From NCBI RefSeq assembly GCF_004023665.1, contig NZ_SAUF01000001.1, positions 978,501-1,042,500 of the forward strand: DNA of 64,000 nt, in the 5' to 3' direction. Within the stretch, counting starts at the first letter, position 1, and the number at the start of each line of letters is the position of its first letter. This document shows, one piece after another, positions 18,821 through 27,677 of this stretch. The notes under the pieces were generated by a model, which was not told the origin of the DNA, did no database searches, and saw only the letters and a program-made list of their open reading frames with translations. The translations under genes and the position numbers were made by a program. The stretch comes from Afifella aestuarii. GTDB lineage: Bacteria; Pseudomonadota; Alphaproteobacteria; Rhizobiales; Afifellaceae.

Positions 18821-19297
18821 TCAGGCGACGGCCTTGCGCAGTTCGTCCGGTCGTTGCTGAAATTCGAGCGCATGCCCGTCCATGGCGAGTTCCTCCAGCA
18901 TGCTGAGCAGCATTTCCATCCTCTCTTCGCCGAAGATTGTCTCGATGCGCTTGTAAACGTCTTCGATGGCAGGCGAGGCGAGGCGGATGAGACTGCGGCC
19001 ATTCTCCGTAATGTCGATCTTCAGGCGACGGCTGTCCTGGCCGTCCTGACCGCGTGTGATGAGGCCGCGCTCTTCCAGGGCTTTCAGGATGCGCGTCATG
19101 GAGGGGGTGAGAAGACACGCGCGGGCCGACAGCGCCGTGGCATCGGAAGGACCGGCTTCGTCCAAGATGCGGAGAACGCGCCATTGCTGTTCGGTGCAGC
19201 CATATTCGGCGATGATCGGCCGCAGATGCATCATGAAGGCTTCGCGGGCGCGCAGAAGCGCCACCGGCACTGAACGACCTGTCTGGCGTAGGGTCAT
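18821..19297 (-). CDS. MarR-family regulator, HpaR-like
   Basis: 158 residues with the HpaR-type opening (TGRSVPVALLRAREA) and a MarR winged helix (TEQQWRVLRILDEAG to LITRGQDGQDSRR). HpaR proteins control aromatic-acid catabolism, but no aromatic pathway genes are in view. The ATG at 19295-19297 has GGGAG upstream; a longer frame exists. It precedes the ABC-2 exporter on the same strand with 136 bases between, so it might control that exporter; this is inference. Confidence 0.82.
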   Translation of the reverse strand: MTLRQTGRSVPVALLRAREAFMMHLRPIIAEYGCTEQQWRVLRILDEAGPSDATALSARACLLTPSMTRILKALEERGLITRGQDGQDSRRLKIDITENGRSLIRLASPAIEDVYKRIETIFGEERMEMLLSMLEELAMDGHALEFQQRPDELRKAVA

Positions 19298-19594
19298 GAT
19301 GGCGACGTCTCCCGGCGATCCTGTCAGGCATTGTAGCGGGAAGTCGTCCTCGACCAAAGACGCGGCCTTCCCAGGCTTCTGCCGGTGGCAAGGCGCCCGG
19401 GCACCGGACGGTTCCGCCGAGATACTATCAGATTGTTCGCTTCTGCGGCTGCGACGCGTCAGCGTTCGCCCGAGCCCGCTTTGAGGGCTTGCCCGGGCTG
19501 GATCGCTGCACCGCGTGATCTGCCGCCGGCGACCATCCAGAATCGTCCCCTGAAGGGTCGGTGCAGATCCGCAGAGGCGTCGCTGGAGGCGCTC

Positions 19595-20845
19595 TCAGGC
19601 CTGCGTGGCCGCCTTGCGCTGAGCCTGGGTGAAGGCACGAAGATCGAAGTCGGGATCTTCGACCTGATGGGCGCGGATTTCGACGCCGAGTTTCATCAAG
19701 GTCCGCACCGCCATATGGTCGGCCGGCCGGTTGACGGATTCCACCGCGATCAGGCGTCCTTCCTTGAAACAGAAGACAGAAAAAGTCTCCGCTTCCGGAT
19801 CTCCGCGCAGGATCGTCTGATCCGTGCCAAAGGGAAGTCCGACCATCTGCAGCTTCAGGTTCGACTGATCGCTCCAGAACCAGGGAACGTCGCAATAGGC
19901 GGTCGGTTTGCCCACGAGGCGCGCGGCGAGGCAGCGGGCCTGGTCGACGGCGTTTTGCACCGATTCAAGCCGCATCGACTTGCCTGCCTGGACGTTCGGG
20001 TGATTGGCCACGTCGCCGATCGCCGAGATGGCCGGATCGGACGTGGCGAGAAACTCATCGACCACGATGCCGTCCTTGACCTCCAGGCCAGCGGCTTCGG
20101 CGAGCTCGGAATTGGCGAGAACGCCAATGCCATAGAGAACGAGATCGGCGGCGACGTTGCGCCCATCGGCGAGCACCACGCCCGTGACGTGATCGTTTTC
20201 CCCTTCGAGCCGCTGCACGCGTGCATCCGTGATGATGTGGACGCCGCGGCGACGATGGGCATTTTCGAAGAATTCCGACATCTTCGGCGTCACGACGCGC
20301 GCCATGACACGCGGCGCCAGTTCCACAACGGTCACGGTCTTGCCGAGCTTGGCGGCAACTGCGGCAAGCTCCAGGCCGATGAACCCGCCACCGACGACGA
20401 CGAGGCTGGACGCCGCCTCGATGCGTTCACGCAGCCGGTTGGAATCGGCGAGCCCGCGCACGGCGAAGACGCCGTCGAGCTCGGCGCCCGGCACCGGCAG
20501 CGGACGATTGCGGACACCGAGGGCCAACGTCAAATGATCGTAGCGCAGGCGACGTCCCGACTGCAGCTCGACCTCGCGGGCCGCCCGGTCGATGGTGGTG
20601 ACCGCTTCGCCGAGAATGAGCTCGATGTTGCGGTCCTCATAGAATTTCTCGCCGCGGAGAAGCAGCCCTTCGGCGCTGACGGTGCCGATCAGATAGCCTT
20701 TCGACAGGGGCGGCCGCTGATAGGGCAGATCAGTTTCTTCGCCGATCAGAACGATGCGCCCGGTGAAGCCAAGCTCGCGCAGCGAGGCGGCGAGCTGCAC
20801 GCCCGCATGGCCGGTACCAACGATGATCTGGGTTTCTTCGGACAT
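19595..20845 (-). CDS. FAD/NAD(P)-dependent ferredoxin reductase
   Basis: 416-residue flavoprotein of the putidaredoxin/rhodocoxin reductase family that passes electrons from NADH to a 2Fe-2S ferredoxin. Two dinucleotide folds are seen (IIVGTGHAGVQLAASL at the N-terminus, VVVGGGFIGLELA in the middle), with a conserved IGDVANHP and the reductase C-terminal domain. The second of two ATGs (20843-20845) is chosen because AAGGA has correct spacing only for it. No ferredoxin or P450 gene lies nearby. Confidence 0.9.
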   Translation of the reverse strand: MSEETQIIVGTGHAGVQLAASLRELGFTGRIVLIGEETDLPYQRPPLSKGYLIGTVSAEGLLLRGEKFYEDRNIELILGEAVTTIDRAAREVELQSGRRLRYDHLTLALGVRNRPLPVPGAELDGVFAVRGLADSNRLRERIEAASSLVVVGGGFIGLELAAVAAKLGKTVTVVELAPRVMARVVTPKMSEFFENAHRRRGVHIITDARVQRLEGENDHVTGVVLADGRNVAADLVLYGIGVLANSELAEAAGLEVKDGIVVDEFLATSDPAISAIGDVANHPNVQAGKSMRLESVQNAVDQARCLAARLVGKPTAYCDVPWFWSDQSNLKLQMVGLPFGTDQTILRGDPEAETFSVFCFKEGRLIAVESVNRPADHMAVRTLMKLGVEIRAHQVEDPDFDLRAFTQAQRKAATQA

Positions 20846-21322
20846 TTCGAACATTCCTTTCGGCGCTGCTTTTGGCGCACCGTCTGGCGAAGCGCAACGA
20901 TGCCGTTCTCGTCTCGTCTCAGATAGAGAGGGCTGAGAGGCAATCGCCGGCCATAAGGCCGATCGGCGGCAGGGGGAACCGATACGGTGTCGCGGGCGAT
21001 GGCGCGCATCGCTTCCTCAAGGCACACTCTGATGCGCTTTTGCAGAAAGGCGATGTGGAAGAAGGGGCGAAACTGCCGGTTCTGCTGCAAGAAGCTGCCG
21101 ACATGATCGGCCGTGAAGGGCCCCGCTTTCGCCATCTTCGCTCGGCTTTCCTACAAATAGTCTGGAATTTCGCAGCCGAAGCCTCCGGTGGCGCAAGGCG
21201 AGAGCTTGCTGGTCCGGTTGTGTTTGTGCCATCTCCCTTGCGGGATCGGCTCCGGATCGCATGATGGATTGGGGAGCCTGCGGATCTTGCCGCGGTAGCC
21301 TGGCGGCCGAAGGGGGCCTTGA
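20846..21322. other. Long intergenic region with a possible gene stub
   Basis: These 477 bases between the reductase and the polysaccharide gene hold no complete gene. On the minus strand an ATG with an AGGAAAG site starts a short stretch that reads like the front of a MetE-like methyltransferase and then loses resemblance (see the separate entry). The rest shows nothing I recognise. Confidence 0.5.
21088..21135 (-). pseudogene. Possible 5' stub of a MetE-like methyltransferase gene
   Basis: The first 16 codons read MAKAGPFTADHVGSFL, very like the opening of cobalamin-independent methionine synthase-like proteins (PFRADHVGSFLRP in the family). After that the frame stays open to 20746 but no longer resembles the family, and neither other frame on that strand recovers it. 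An AGGAAAG lies about 12 bases before the ATG. It may be the surviving front of a deleted gene, or chance. Confidence 0.35.
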
Positions 21323-22618
21323 TTGCAAAGAAAACGTGTCCTCGCCGCGAACCTCCCTTCGATCGCTTCCTTTATCGGTCTTGCTCTCGCTTTCGTCTTC
21401 GTGCCGTTCATCACCTTTCTGTCGACACGGTCAGCGCCGGCGGTGTTGAGCTTTGCGACGCTGTTTCTGCTCCTTGGCGCCTATTGGCGAGCTGAGACGT
21501 GGCGGGATTTCGCAGCACGCTTCACCGAAGTGGCCCGGCAGCCCTTGGCGATCGCGATCGCCTCGTTCGTGCTTGCAGCGTTTGTAAGCGTCTCGTGGTC
21601 GGTCGAGCCTTTGATGAGTCTGCAATACTCGTTTCGTCTGTTGGGGAACTGTCTGCTCGGCTTCGCCTTCGTCGTCGTCATCGCTGGGGAGCACCGACGA
21701 CACATCATGAAATTTCTGGTGGTCGGGCTCGTGATCACCCTGCCGCTTCTGGCAAACGAGCTGCACGGGCCTTTCCAGCTCAGACAACCCTTCTCCGATA
21801 CGCTCGGCTCAGAATCTCTCAACCGGGCGGTTCTCGTGACGAGCATCCTGGCTGCGCTCTTTCTGGCCCTCGCTTGTGCGGAGAAATGGCTGTCCTGGCT
21901 GGCGCTTTTTCTCTCGCTTGTCGCTGCCGTCGTTGCGGTTCTCTCCTCCTCGCAGTCCTCCGTCCTTTTTTGGGGCGTGGTGGTGATCGCCTGGCCGCTT
22001 GCCGCCTACGCTCCCAGGGCAACGGCCCGCGCCGTCACCGCGACAGCCTTTGCGTGCCTCGTCCTCTTTCCATTCTTCGCCATGCTCTACACGCCCTGGA
22101 TGCGCCGCCTGCTCGGCGGGGTTCCGGAAGATGTCGTGCATGCGACGAGCGCGCAGATTCGCCTTTCCATCTGGGAGAATTTTGCCGAGCTCATCCCGCA
22201 CGAGCCTCTCCTCGGCTGGGGCTATTATGCCGAACGCGCCATGAGCAAGGGGCTCGCCGGCCCCGCCGCATCCGCGGTGATCGGCAGCGCCCATCCGCAT
22301 GATGTCGCGATCCAATTGTGGGTCGATTTCGGTCTTCTGGGCGTCTTCGTGGCGGGTCTCATCGGCTTCGCCTGGCTGCGGCGTCTCTTGCAGGCGGAGA
22401 CGGCCGTTTTGACGGCCGGAAGCGCGATCACCGCAGGCGTCTTTGCGGTCTGGATGGTGAGCCACGGCGCCTGGCAGGAATGGTGGCTGGCGATGATGTC
22501 ACTGGTCTTCGCAACGCTTCTGCGTAGCACGCCGGGTGGCCAGGCTATTTCCTTTTGGCGGAAAGCCGAAACGCGAGCGCATCCACCATTCCATGGCGCA
22601 ACGCCACCCAAAACGTGA
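21323..22618 (+). CDS. O-antigen ligase/polymerase-like membrane protein
   Basis: 431-residue polytopic protein with about ten hydrophobic segments and the long hydrophilic loop of the Wzy_C (O-antigen ligase/ExoQ) family in the second half (the GWGYYAERAMSKG...AHPHDVAIQLWVDFG region). It would polymerise or ligate surface polysaccharide repeat units. The start is TTG directly after an in-frame stop, with AAGGGGG before it. Its 3' end overlaps the convergent wecA-like gene by 74 bases. Confidence 0.82.
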   Translation: MQRKRVLAANLPSIASFIGLALAFVFVPFITFLSTRSAPAVLSFATLFLLLGAYWRAETWRDFAARFTEVARQPLAIAIASFVLAAFVSVSWSVEPLMSLQYSFRLLGNCLLGFAFVVVIAGEHRRHIMKFLVVGLVITLPLLANELHGPFQLRQPFSDTLGSESLNRAVLVTSILAALFLALACAEKWLSWLALFLSLVAAVVAVLSSSQSSVLFWGVVVIAWPLAAYAPRATARAVTATAFACLVLFPFFAMLYTPWMRRLLGGVPEDVVHATSAQIRLSIWENFAELIPHEPLLGWGYYAERAMSKGLAGPAASAVIGSAHPHDVAIQLWVDFGLLGVFVAGLIGFAWLRRLLQAETAVLTAGSAITAGVFAVWMVSHGAWQEWWLAMMSLVFATLLRSTPGGQAISFWRKAETRAHPPFHGATPPKT

Positions 22619-23573
22619 GCGAACTCACATAGGCCGCCACGACAGCCGCGTAGGGGGCTCGCGTCGAGATCACGGCGAGCGCGATGCAGAAGAGGCTGTT
22701 AAGGGTGAGCGCGAGCACCACCTGATCGTGCTTCCAGCCCCGCCGCACGGCCTTCTGGTAGGCATGTTCGCTATGGGCGAGCCAGATGCGCTCGCCACGG
22801 CGCGCGCGAATGAGAAGGGTGAGGCCGGTGTCGGTGAGATAATAGGCCGGCAGAATGAGGGCGGCGGCAATCTCTTCCTTAAGAGCGAGCGCGACCAGAA
22901 GAGAGCCGACACAAAAGCCCACGAAAACGCTGCCGGCATCGCCCAGAAAAATTCGCGCCGGGTGCCAGTTGTGGAGGAGAAAGCCGAGGCTCGCCGCGAT
23001 GAGAAGGCAGGGCAGGAGCGGCAGGTCGCCCAAGGGAGTGGCGACAAGCAGAACGCCGATCGCGATCGCAATCGTCGTCACGCCGGTGATGCCGTCGATG
23101 CCGTCCATGAAGTTGTAGGCATTGACGAAGCCGAGCAGGAAGAACCACAGGACGAAGCGCTCGACCAAAAAAGGCAGGGCAGGGCTGAGGTTCACCGACA
23201 GTGGCAGGGACGCGACGGCCAACGCCACGAGGCCTGCCTGGGCAATGAAGCGCGTGGCAGCCCTCAGGCCGACGAGATCGTCGAAGGCGGAGACGAGTGC
23301 AAGCGCCACGGCGATCGCGAGGAATGAAACCTCTCTTGCTGACGGCAGGCCGGCCGGGATCCCAAGCACGAGGCCGATGGCGAGGCAGAGCGCGATGACC
23401 GGCACGAGCGCAAACCCGGCGCCGCGGGGGACGGGTGTTTCATGATTGCGACGTGCGTCCGGCAAATCGAGAAGCGCGCGGCGGGTGAGGACGGGGATGA
23501 GGTTGCGAATGCCGACCCACGTGACAGCGAAGGCTGCAAGCGACAGCCACAAGGCGTTGAGCTGATCCATCAC
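22545..23573 (-). CDS. Undecaprenyl-phosphate sugar-1-phosphate transferase (WecA/MraY family)
   Basis: About 342 residues and many membrane segments. It has the family motifs SAFDDLVGL, NAYNFMDGIDGITG and ARIFLGDAGSVFVGF, which hold the conserved acidic residues that bind Mg and undecaprenyl phosphate. It would start a lipid-linked glycan for O-antigen or exopolysaccharide. The start is GTG at 23571-23573 or the following ATG at 23568-23570. It follows the CapD-like gene by five bases, so the two are probably one operon. Confidence 0.88.
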   Translation of the reverse strand: MMDQLNALWLSLAAFAVTWVGIRNLIPVLTRRALLDLPDARRNHETPVPRGAGFALVPVIALCLAIGLVLGIPAGLPSAREVSFLAIAVALALVSAFDDLVGLRAATRFIAQAGLVALAVASLPLSVNLSPALPFLVERFVLWFFLLGFVNAYNFMDGIDGITGVTTIAIAIGVLLVATPLGDLPLLPCLLIAASLGFLLHNWHPARIFLGDAGSVFVGFCVGSLLVALALKEEIAAALILPAYYLTDTGLTLLIRARRGERIWLAHSEHAYQKAVRRGWKHDQVVLALTLNSLFCIALAVISTRAPYAAVVAAYVSSLTFWVALRHGMVDALAFRLSAKRK

Positions 23574-23578
23574 GCGGC

Positions 23579-25513
23579 TCAGCCGGGGGCTCTGTCCATC
23601 AAAGAGCGCACATTGTTGGTCGGTCGGGCGCAGAGCTCAGTGATGCCGCTGCGCAAGAGGCCGACGCAGGCGGCATTGTCGCCGTGCATCGCGGCCGTGT
23701 GGAGATCAGTCAAATAGACGTCGAGGCGCTCGGGCAGGATCGCGGGCGCGCTGGCGAGCAAGACACCCGCGACGGGCGTATGCGTGACCGTCTCGTTCTC
23801 GCTGACGAGATCTTCATGCAGCTTCTCGCCCGGGCGCAGGCCGGTGAACACCACCGGCACATCAACGTCCGGCTTCCGTCCGGCAAGACGAATGAGATTT
23901 CGGGCCAGATCGGCGATGCGTACAGGTTCGCCCATGTCGAGGAGGTAGATCTTGCCGCCGCCTTCGGGATGGGCGACGCCATAGGCCGACGCCTGCAGAA
24001 CGAGCTGTGCCGCTTCGCTCGGCGTCATGAAATAGCGCGTGACATCGGCATGGGTGACCGTCAAAGGCCCGCCGTTCTTGAGCTGCTCTTCGAAGAGCGG
24101 CAGGACGGAGCCCCGCGAGCCCAGAACGTTGCCGAAGCGCACGATCATGAAGCGGGTGCCTTTCTGCTCGCGGTCGAGCTTCTGGCAGTAGCGTTCGGCA
24201 AGTCCCTTGGTCAGACCGAGGACGTTCTTGGCGTTGGCGGCCTTGTCGGTCGAGATCATGATGAAGGCGCTGGCGCCGGATGCGCAGGCGGCGTCGGCGA
24301 CGTTCTTGGTGCCGAAGACGTTGGAAAGAACCGCCTCGACGGGGTTTCTCTCCACGATCGGCACGTGCTTCAGCGCCGCGGCGTGGAAGACGAGTTCCGG
24401 CCGTTCGCGCATGAACAGCGCCTTCAGTGCTTCGCGGTCGCGGATGTCGCAGAGGATCGGCACCACCTGCGCCTGGATGCTCGGATTTTTCCGGATACGG
24501 CGATCGATCTCATAGAGATTGTGCTCGCTGTTCTCCAGCAGGATGAGGCGTGAAGCACCGAAGCGCACGACCTGCTTGACGATTTCGGAGCCGACCGAAC
24601 CACCGGCACCCGTGATGAGGACGCTGCGCCCGGCGATCAGGCGGTTGATGCCTTCCTCGTCGAGCACCACGGGCTGGCGGCCGAGCAGGTCTTCGATCTT
24701 GACCGCTTCGGGCTCCACGTTCTGCTGCGAGGCCTGCAGATCCTGAATGTTCGGCAGCCGGTTCACGGTCAGCCCAACCTGCGAGGCGGCATCGACCAGC
24801 TCGTTCAGGACATCGCGCGGCGTGTTCACACGCGCGACAATGATCTGGGTCGGCGGCGTCGACGTGCGCCTCAGCTGCGTCACCTGCCGCGCCATGCCCT
24901 CGATCGTGCTCAAGACCGGAACGCCGTGAAGCTGGCGCCCGACGTGTCTCGGGTTCGTTTCGATGATGCCGACGATGAGAAAGCGCGATTTGCGGTCGCG
25001 TTTGACGGCGCGGATGAAGACATCGGCCTCGTCATTGAAGCCGAAAAGCAGCACCGGCTCGAGCGGGTTGCGCGGATCGTGGCTGGAGCGGCCGATGAGG
25101 CTGTCGCGATAAAGCCGGTAGGCCATACGCGGCGCGCCCAGCATGACGGTCAGAACGAACCATTCGATAACAAGAACCGAACGGGGCAGGGCGCCGCCGC
25201 GCTGGATGAGGAAAATGACGAGCAGAAAGATGAAGATGGAGGCGGTGACCGCCTTCGAGATCGCGTAGATATCGCGCACCGACGCGTAGCGCCAGGAGCC
25301 GCTGTGCAGCCGGAAGATCGGAAAGACGAGCACGCAGACGAGCGTGAAAATGCCAATGAGGCTCACGACCTCGCCGGGGGCGAAGGTCGGTTCCGTCCCC
25401 GTGCGCAGGTAATAGGAAAGGCCGAGGGAGATCGCTGCGGCCGAAAAATCGTAGCCGTAGATAATCCAGCTGCGCATGCGCCGGGAGATGCGTCTGACCA
25501 CCTGATCGATCAC
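23579..25513 (-). CDS. CapD/WbpM-like UDP-sugar 4,6-dehydratase, membrane-bound
   Basis: 644 residues: an N-terminal block of four hydrophobic segments (to about residue 150), a CoA-binding-like linker domain, then an SDR-type domain with LITGAGGSVGSEIVKQ, the MISTDKAANAKNVLG site and the SRGSVLPLFEEQLK region. Relatives make UDP-4-keto-6-deoxy sugars for surface glycans. The start is GTG with GGGAG seven bases before it. It precedes the wecA-like gene. Confidence 0.9.
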   Translation of the reverse strand: MIDQVVRRISRRMRSWIIYGYDFSAAAISLGLSYYLRTGTEPTFAPGEVVSLIGIFTLVCVLVFPIFRLHSGSWRYASVRDIYAISKAVTASIFIFLLVIFLIQRGGALPRSVLVIEWFVLTVMLGAPRMAYRLYRDSLIGRSSHDPRNPLEPVLLFGFNDEADVFIRAVKRDRKSRFLIVGIIETNPRHVGRQLHGVPVLSTIEGMARQVTQLRRTSTPPTQIIVARVNTPRDVLNELVDAASQVGLTVNRLPNIQDLQASQQNVEPEAVKIEDLLGRQPVVLDEEGINRLIAGRSVLITGAGGSVGSEIVKQVVRFGASRLILLENSEHNLYEIDRRIRKNPSIQAQVVPILCDIRDREALKALFMRERPELVFHAAALKHVPIVERNPVEAVLSNVFGTKNVADAACASGASAFIMISTDKAANAKNVLGLTKGLAERYCQKLDREQKGTRFMIVRFGNVLGSRGSVLPLFEEQLKNGGPLTVTHADVTRYFMTPSEAAQLVLQASAYGVAHPEGGGKIYLLDMGEPVRIADLARNLIRLAGRKPDVDVPVVFTGLRPGEKLHEDLVSENETVTHTPVAGVLLASAPAILPERLDVYLTDLHTAAMHGDNAACVGLLRSGITELCARPTNNVRSLMDRAPG

Positions 25514-25679
25514 GTCCGGCTCCCGATTTGATGCTGAGGTGCAAAAAGCGATCGCAGGCTAAAGCCGCTGCCCTGTCGCGCGTTCCCATGCCAGGTCTCG
25601 CTCAGGCGATCCAACCTCGCAGCTATGTCAAAGCTATGGCAGAAGCGCATACGGTTTCTTGCCGCCCCCTCTCGGAAAG
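25514..25679. other. Intergenic region with an AGCTATG direct repeat
   Basis: 166 bases upstream of the CapD-like gene. AGCTATG occurs at 25621-25627 and 25632-25638, about 110 bases before the start codon. The same paired heptamer occurs at 10112-10130. It could be an operator; no other element stands out. Confidence 0.4.
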
Positions 25680-26735
25680 CTACTCGGCCGGGGTCTTGGT
25701 CGAGTGCTGTTTCAACTGGCGGATATCGGCAAGGGCTTGAAAGAAACGGTCTTCGGCCCCCCTCGGCTTGTCCTGTGCGGGCCCGTTCGAGGCATCTGAA
25801 GAAGCCTCTTCGCCGGCCGAGGCGTGACCGTTCTTCGCCTCGGTGTTGCCGTCCGTCTGTGTACCGTTCTTGTTTGTGAAGCCGTTGGCGCCGGCGGGCT
25901 GCATCGGCCGGTCGGCCGACATGCGGCGGATGTCTTCGCTGATGCGCGCGATTTCCTCCGCGCCGATCGGCTCTGCGTCTTTGGCCGTGTCTCTGGCAGT
26001 GTGATTGCGGGAAAGATGGCGGCCGGCCTGCGTGCGGTGGCCGGGCGCGCGCCGCGCCTCGCTGCGCCGCGGGGCGCCTTTCGCGTCTTTCCGGCCGGGC
26101 CTTTTGCCTTCTTCCGAAGCCCCGGCTTTCTCCGGCGCCGGGTCGTGTTGGCCGGCCTCCGGATCCTCCTCGGAGGCGGCGTTCCCCATGACGGAGCGGA
26201 GGTAGTCGATTTCCGCGCGCATGCCGATCAGGTCGACGCGGCGATCCTCCGCCAGGCTCTTCAGGTCCTGGATCTCATCTTGCATGGCAAGCCGGCGTTC
26301 CATCTCCGCTTCGAGCGCGTTGCGGCCGGCGCGCAGCGCGGTGCCGGTCTCGGCCAGACGCTTCTTGGTTTCGATGAGTTCGGCGTTGGTTTGTTCGAGG
26401 CGGGTGCCGAGCTCGCCGATCTCTTCGTCTCGGGACGCGAGATCGCTGCGCAATGCGGCAATCTCCTGCGTCTTGAGATCGGAATCGAGGCGATAGGCAG
26501 TGACGCGGTCGCGAAAAGTGCTCGCATCACGTTCCAGCCGGCGTATGGCCATCGCATTGCGGGCGCGCATCTCGTCGCGCTCCGTATCGAAATCGGCTCT
26601 CGTTATCGCCAGGCTCGCCTTCAGACGCTGTTCCGTCACGCGCCGGATGCGGCGAGCAAGGACCGTGAAAAACGCAAGACAGAACAATCCGCTCGCAAAT
26701 GCGCCAAGGGCGAACAGCATAGCCGCTTGTATCAT
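25680..26735 (-). CDS. Membrane-anchored coiled-coil protein of unknown function
   Basis: 351 residues. One transmembrane helix lies near the N-terminus (FALGAFASGLFCLAFFTVLA), then a long charged coiled coil (about residues 35-190), then a low-complexity tail rich in K/R/E/A/P (about 190-330) and a short helical end (DRFFQALADIRQLKQH). The ATG at 26733-26735 is preferred because CGGAG precedes it at good spacing. I do not recognise a named family. Its place between polysaccharide genes and EipA suggests an envelope or division role, which is inference. Confidence 0.75.
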   Translation of the reverse strand: MIQAAMLFALGAFASGLFCLAFFTVLARRIRRVTEQRLKASLAITRADFDTERDEMRARNAMAIRRLERDASTFRDRVTAYRLDSDLKTQEIAALRSDLASRDEEIGELGTRLEQTNAELIETKKRLAETGTALRAGRNALEAEMERRLAMQDEIQDLKSLAEDRRVDLIGMRAEIDYLRSVMGNAASEEDPEAGQHDPAPEKAGASEEGKRPGRKDAKGAPRRSEARRAPGHRTQAGRHLSRNHTARDTAKDAEPIGAEEIARISEDIRRMSADRPMQPAGANGFTNKNGTQTDGNTEAKNGHASAGEEASSDASNGPAQDKPRGAEDRFFQALADIRQLKQHSTKTPAE

Positions 26736-26874
26736 CACCGGCTCCGTCCGCGGCAGGCCCTTAGAAATAGAGGCAGGTTGCGCAGACGGCAACAAGAGCT
26801 TGGCCGGAGCGTGCGCGTGTCCGCGACACTATCGCAAAAATGTCACGGCTTGTTCAAGCTTTGCGTGGGCTTGC

Positions 26875-27495
26875 TCAGAACGGATTCCAGGTCGGCCTGG
26901 AGGTGAACTTGAGATAGCCGAGATTGACGCCCAGCCGGGCACCGACGCCGGTGCGGATCGGCACGACATAGATCGGGTCGTGCACGCCGGTATGCGAGAG
27001 CACGGTCATGCCGAGACCGCCGACCATATAAGCGGAACCGTTCACGCCAGCGAAGCGCTGGTAGATGGAATTGTAGCTCGGCAGGTTGTAGACGAGCATC
27101 ATCGTGCGATTGCCATCGCCGCCGAAATCCCACCCGACCGAAGGGCCCTGCCAGAAGATGTGGCTGGGCGGTGCGAGCTTGGTATAAATCGTGCCTTCGC
27201 CGTAGCGCAGGCCGCCGATGAGGGCGCCGGAGCCCTCCTGGCCGATGATGTAGCCGTTGGGAAGGCCGTAACGCTGGATGGCCTTTTCCACGAGCGTGGC
27301 CAAGCCCCCGGATGCGGCTCCAAAGACGTGATGGCCCGCTTCGACGACCTCCGCCGCCGTGTAGTTGAGGCTACCGGGTTCACCGGCCTGGGCCGAAGCC
27401 GGCTGGACCGCACCCGCCTGAGTGGCGAAGGCGGCCGGAGCGACCGCGATCTGGACTGCCAGCGCGCCGGCGGCAAGAAGTCTGGCTATGGGCAT
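26875..27495 (-). CDS. eipA: EipA/DUF1134 envelope protein
   Basis: 206 residues with a signal peptide (ARLLAAGALAVQIAVAPAAFA) and a DUF1134 body: AGHHVFGAASGGLATLVEKA, GLPNGYIIGQEGSGA, GPSVGWDFGGDGNR and a C-terminal GARLGVNLGYLKFT. In Brucella, EipA is a periplasmic protein of envelope integrity linked to the cell-cycle network. Here it lies just before chpT and ctrA on the opposite strand, which fits that link. The symbol follows the family. Confidence 0.88.
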   Translation of the reverse strand: MPIARLLAAGALAVQIAVAPAAFATQAGAVQPASAQAGEPGSLNYTAAEVVEAGHHVFGAASGGLATLVEKAIQRYGLPNGYIIGQEGSGALIGGLRYGEGTIYTKLAPPSHIFWQGPSVGWDFGGDGNRTMMLVYNLPSYNSIYQRFAGVNGSAYMVGGLGMTVLSHTGVHDPIYVVPIRTGVGARLGVNLGYLKFTSRPTWNPF

Positions 27496-27677
27496 GGGCC
27501 CTCCTGCGACGGCTTGTTAATGACCTCGATTGGTCCACAGGAAACGGCAGAATGGTAAATGTCGGGTAAACCCCCGAGAAATGGGGCGCTCCGGCTGGTC
27601 CGCGGCAGGCGCGCTCGATACGATGGGTCAACCATGAGCGACGAATCGCTTTCTGTCCCAATTTCGGATTTCAGCCG

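Noticed and set aside
19473-19499. AGCCCG/CGGGCT hairpin between HpaR-like gene and ferredoxin reductase
   Set aside because: Only six pairs, a long loop and no T-run; too weak to call.
20746-21087. Remainder of the open frame following the MetE-like stub
   Set aside because: No resemblance to MetE or any other family after the first 16 codons, and it runs into the reductase gene.
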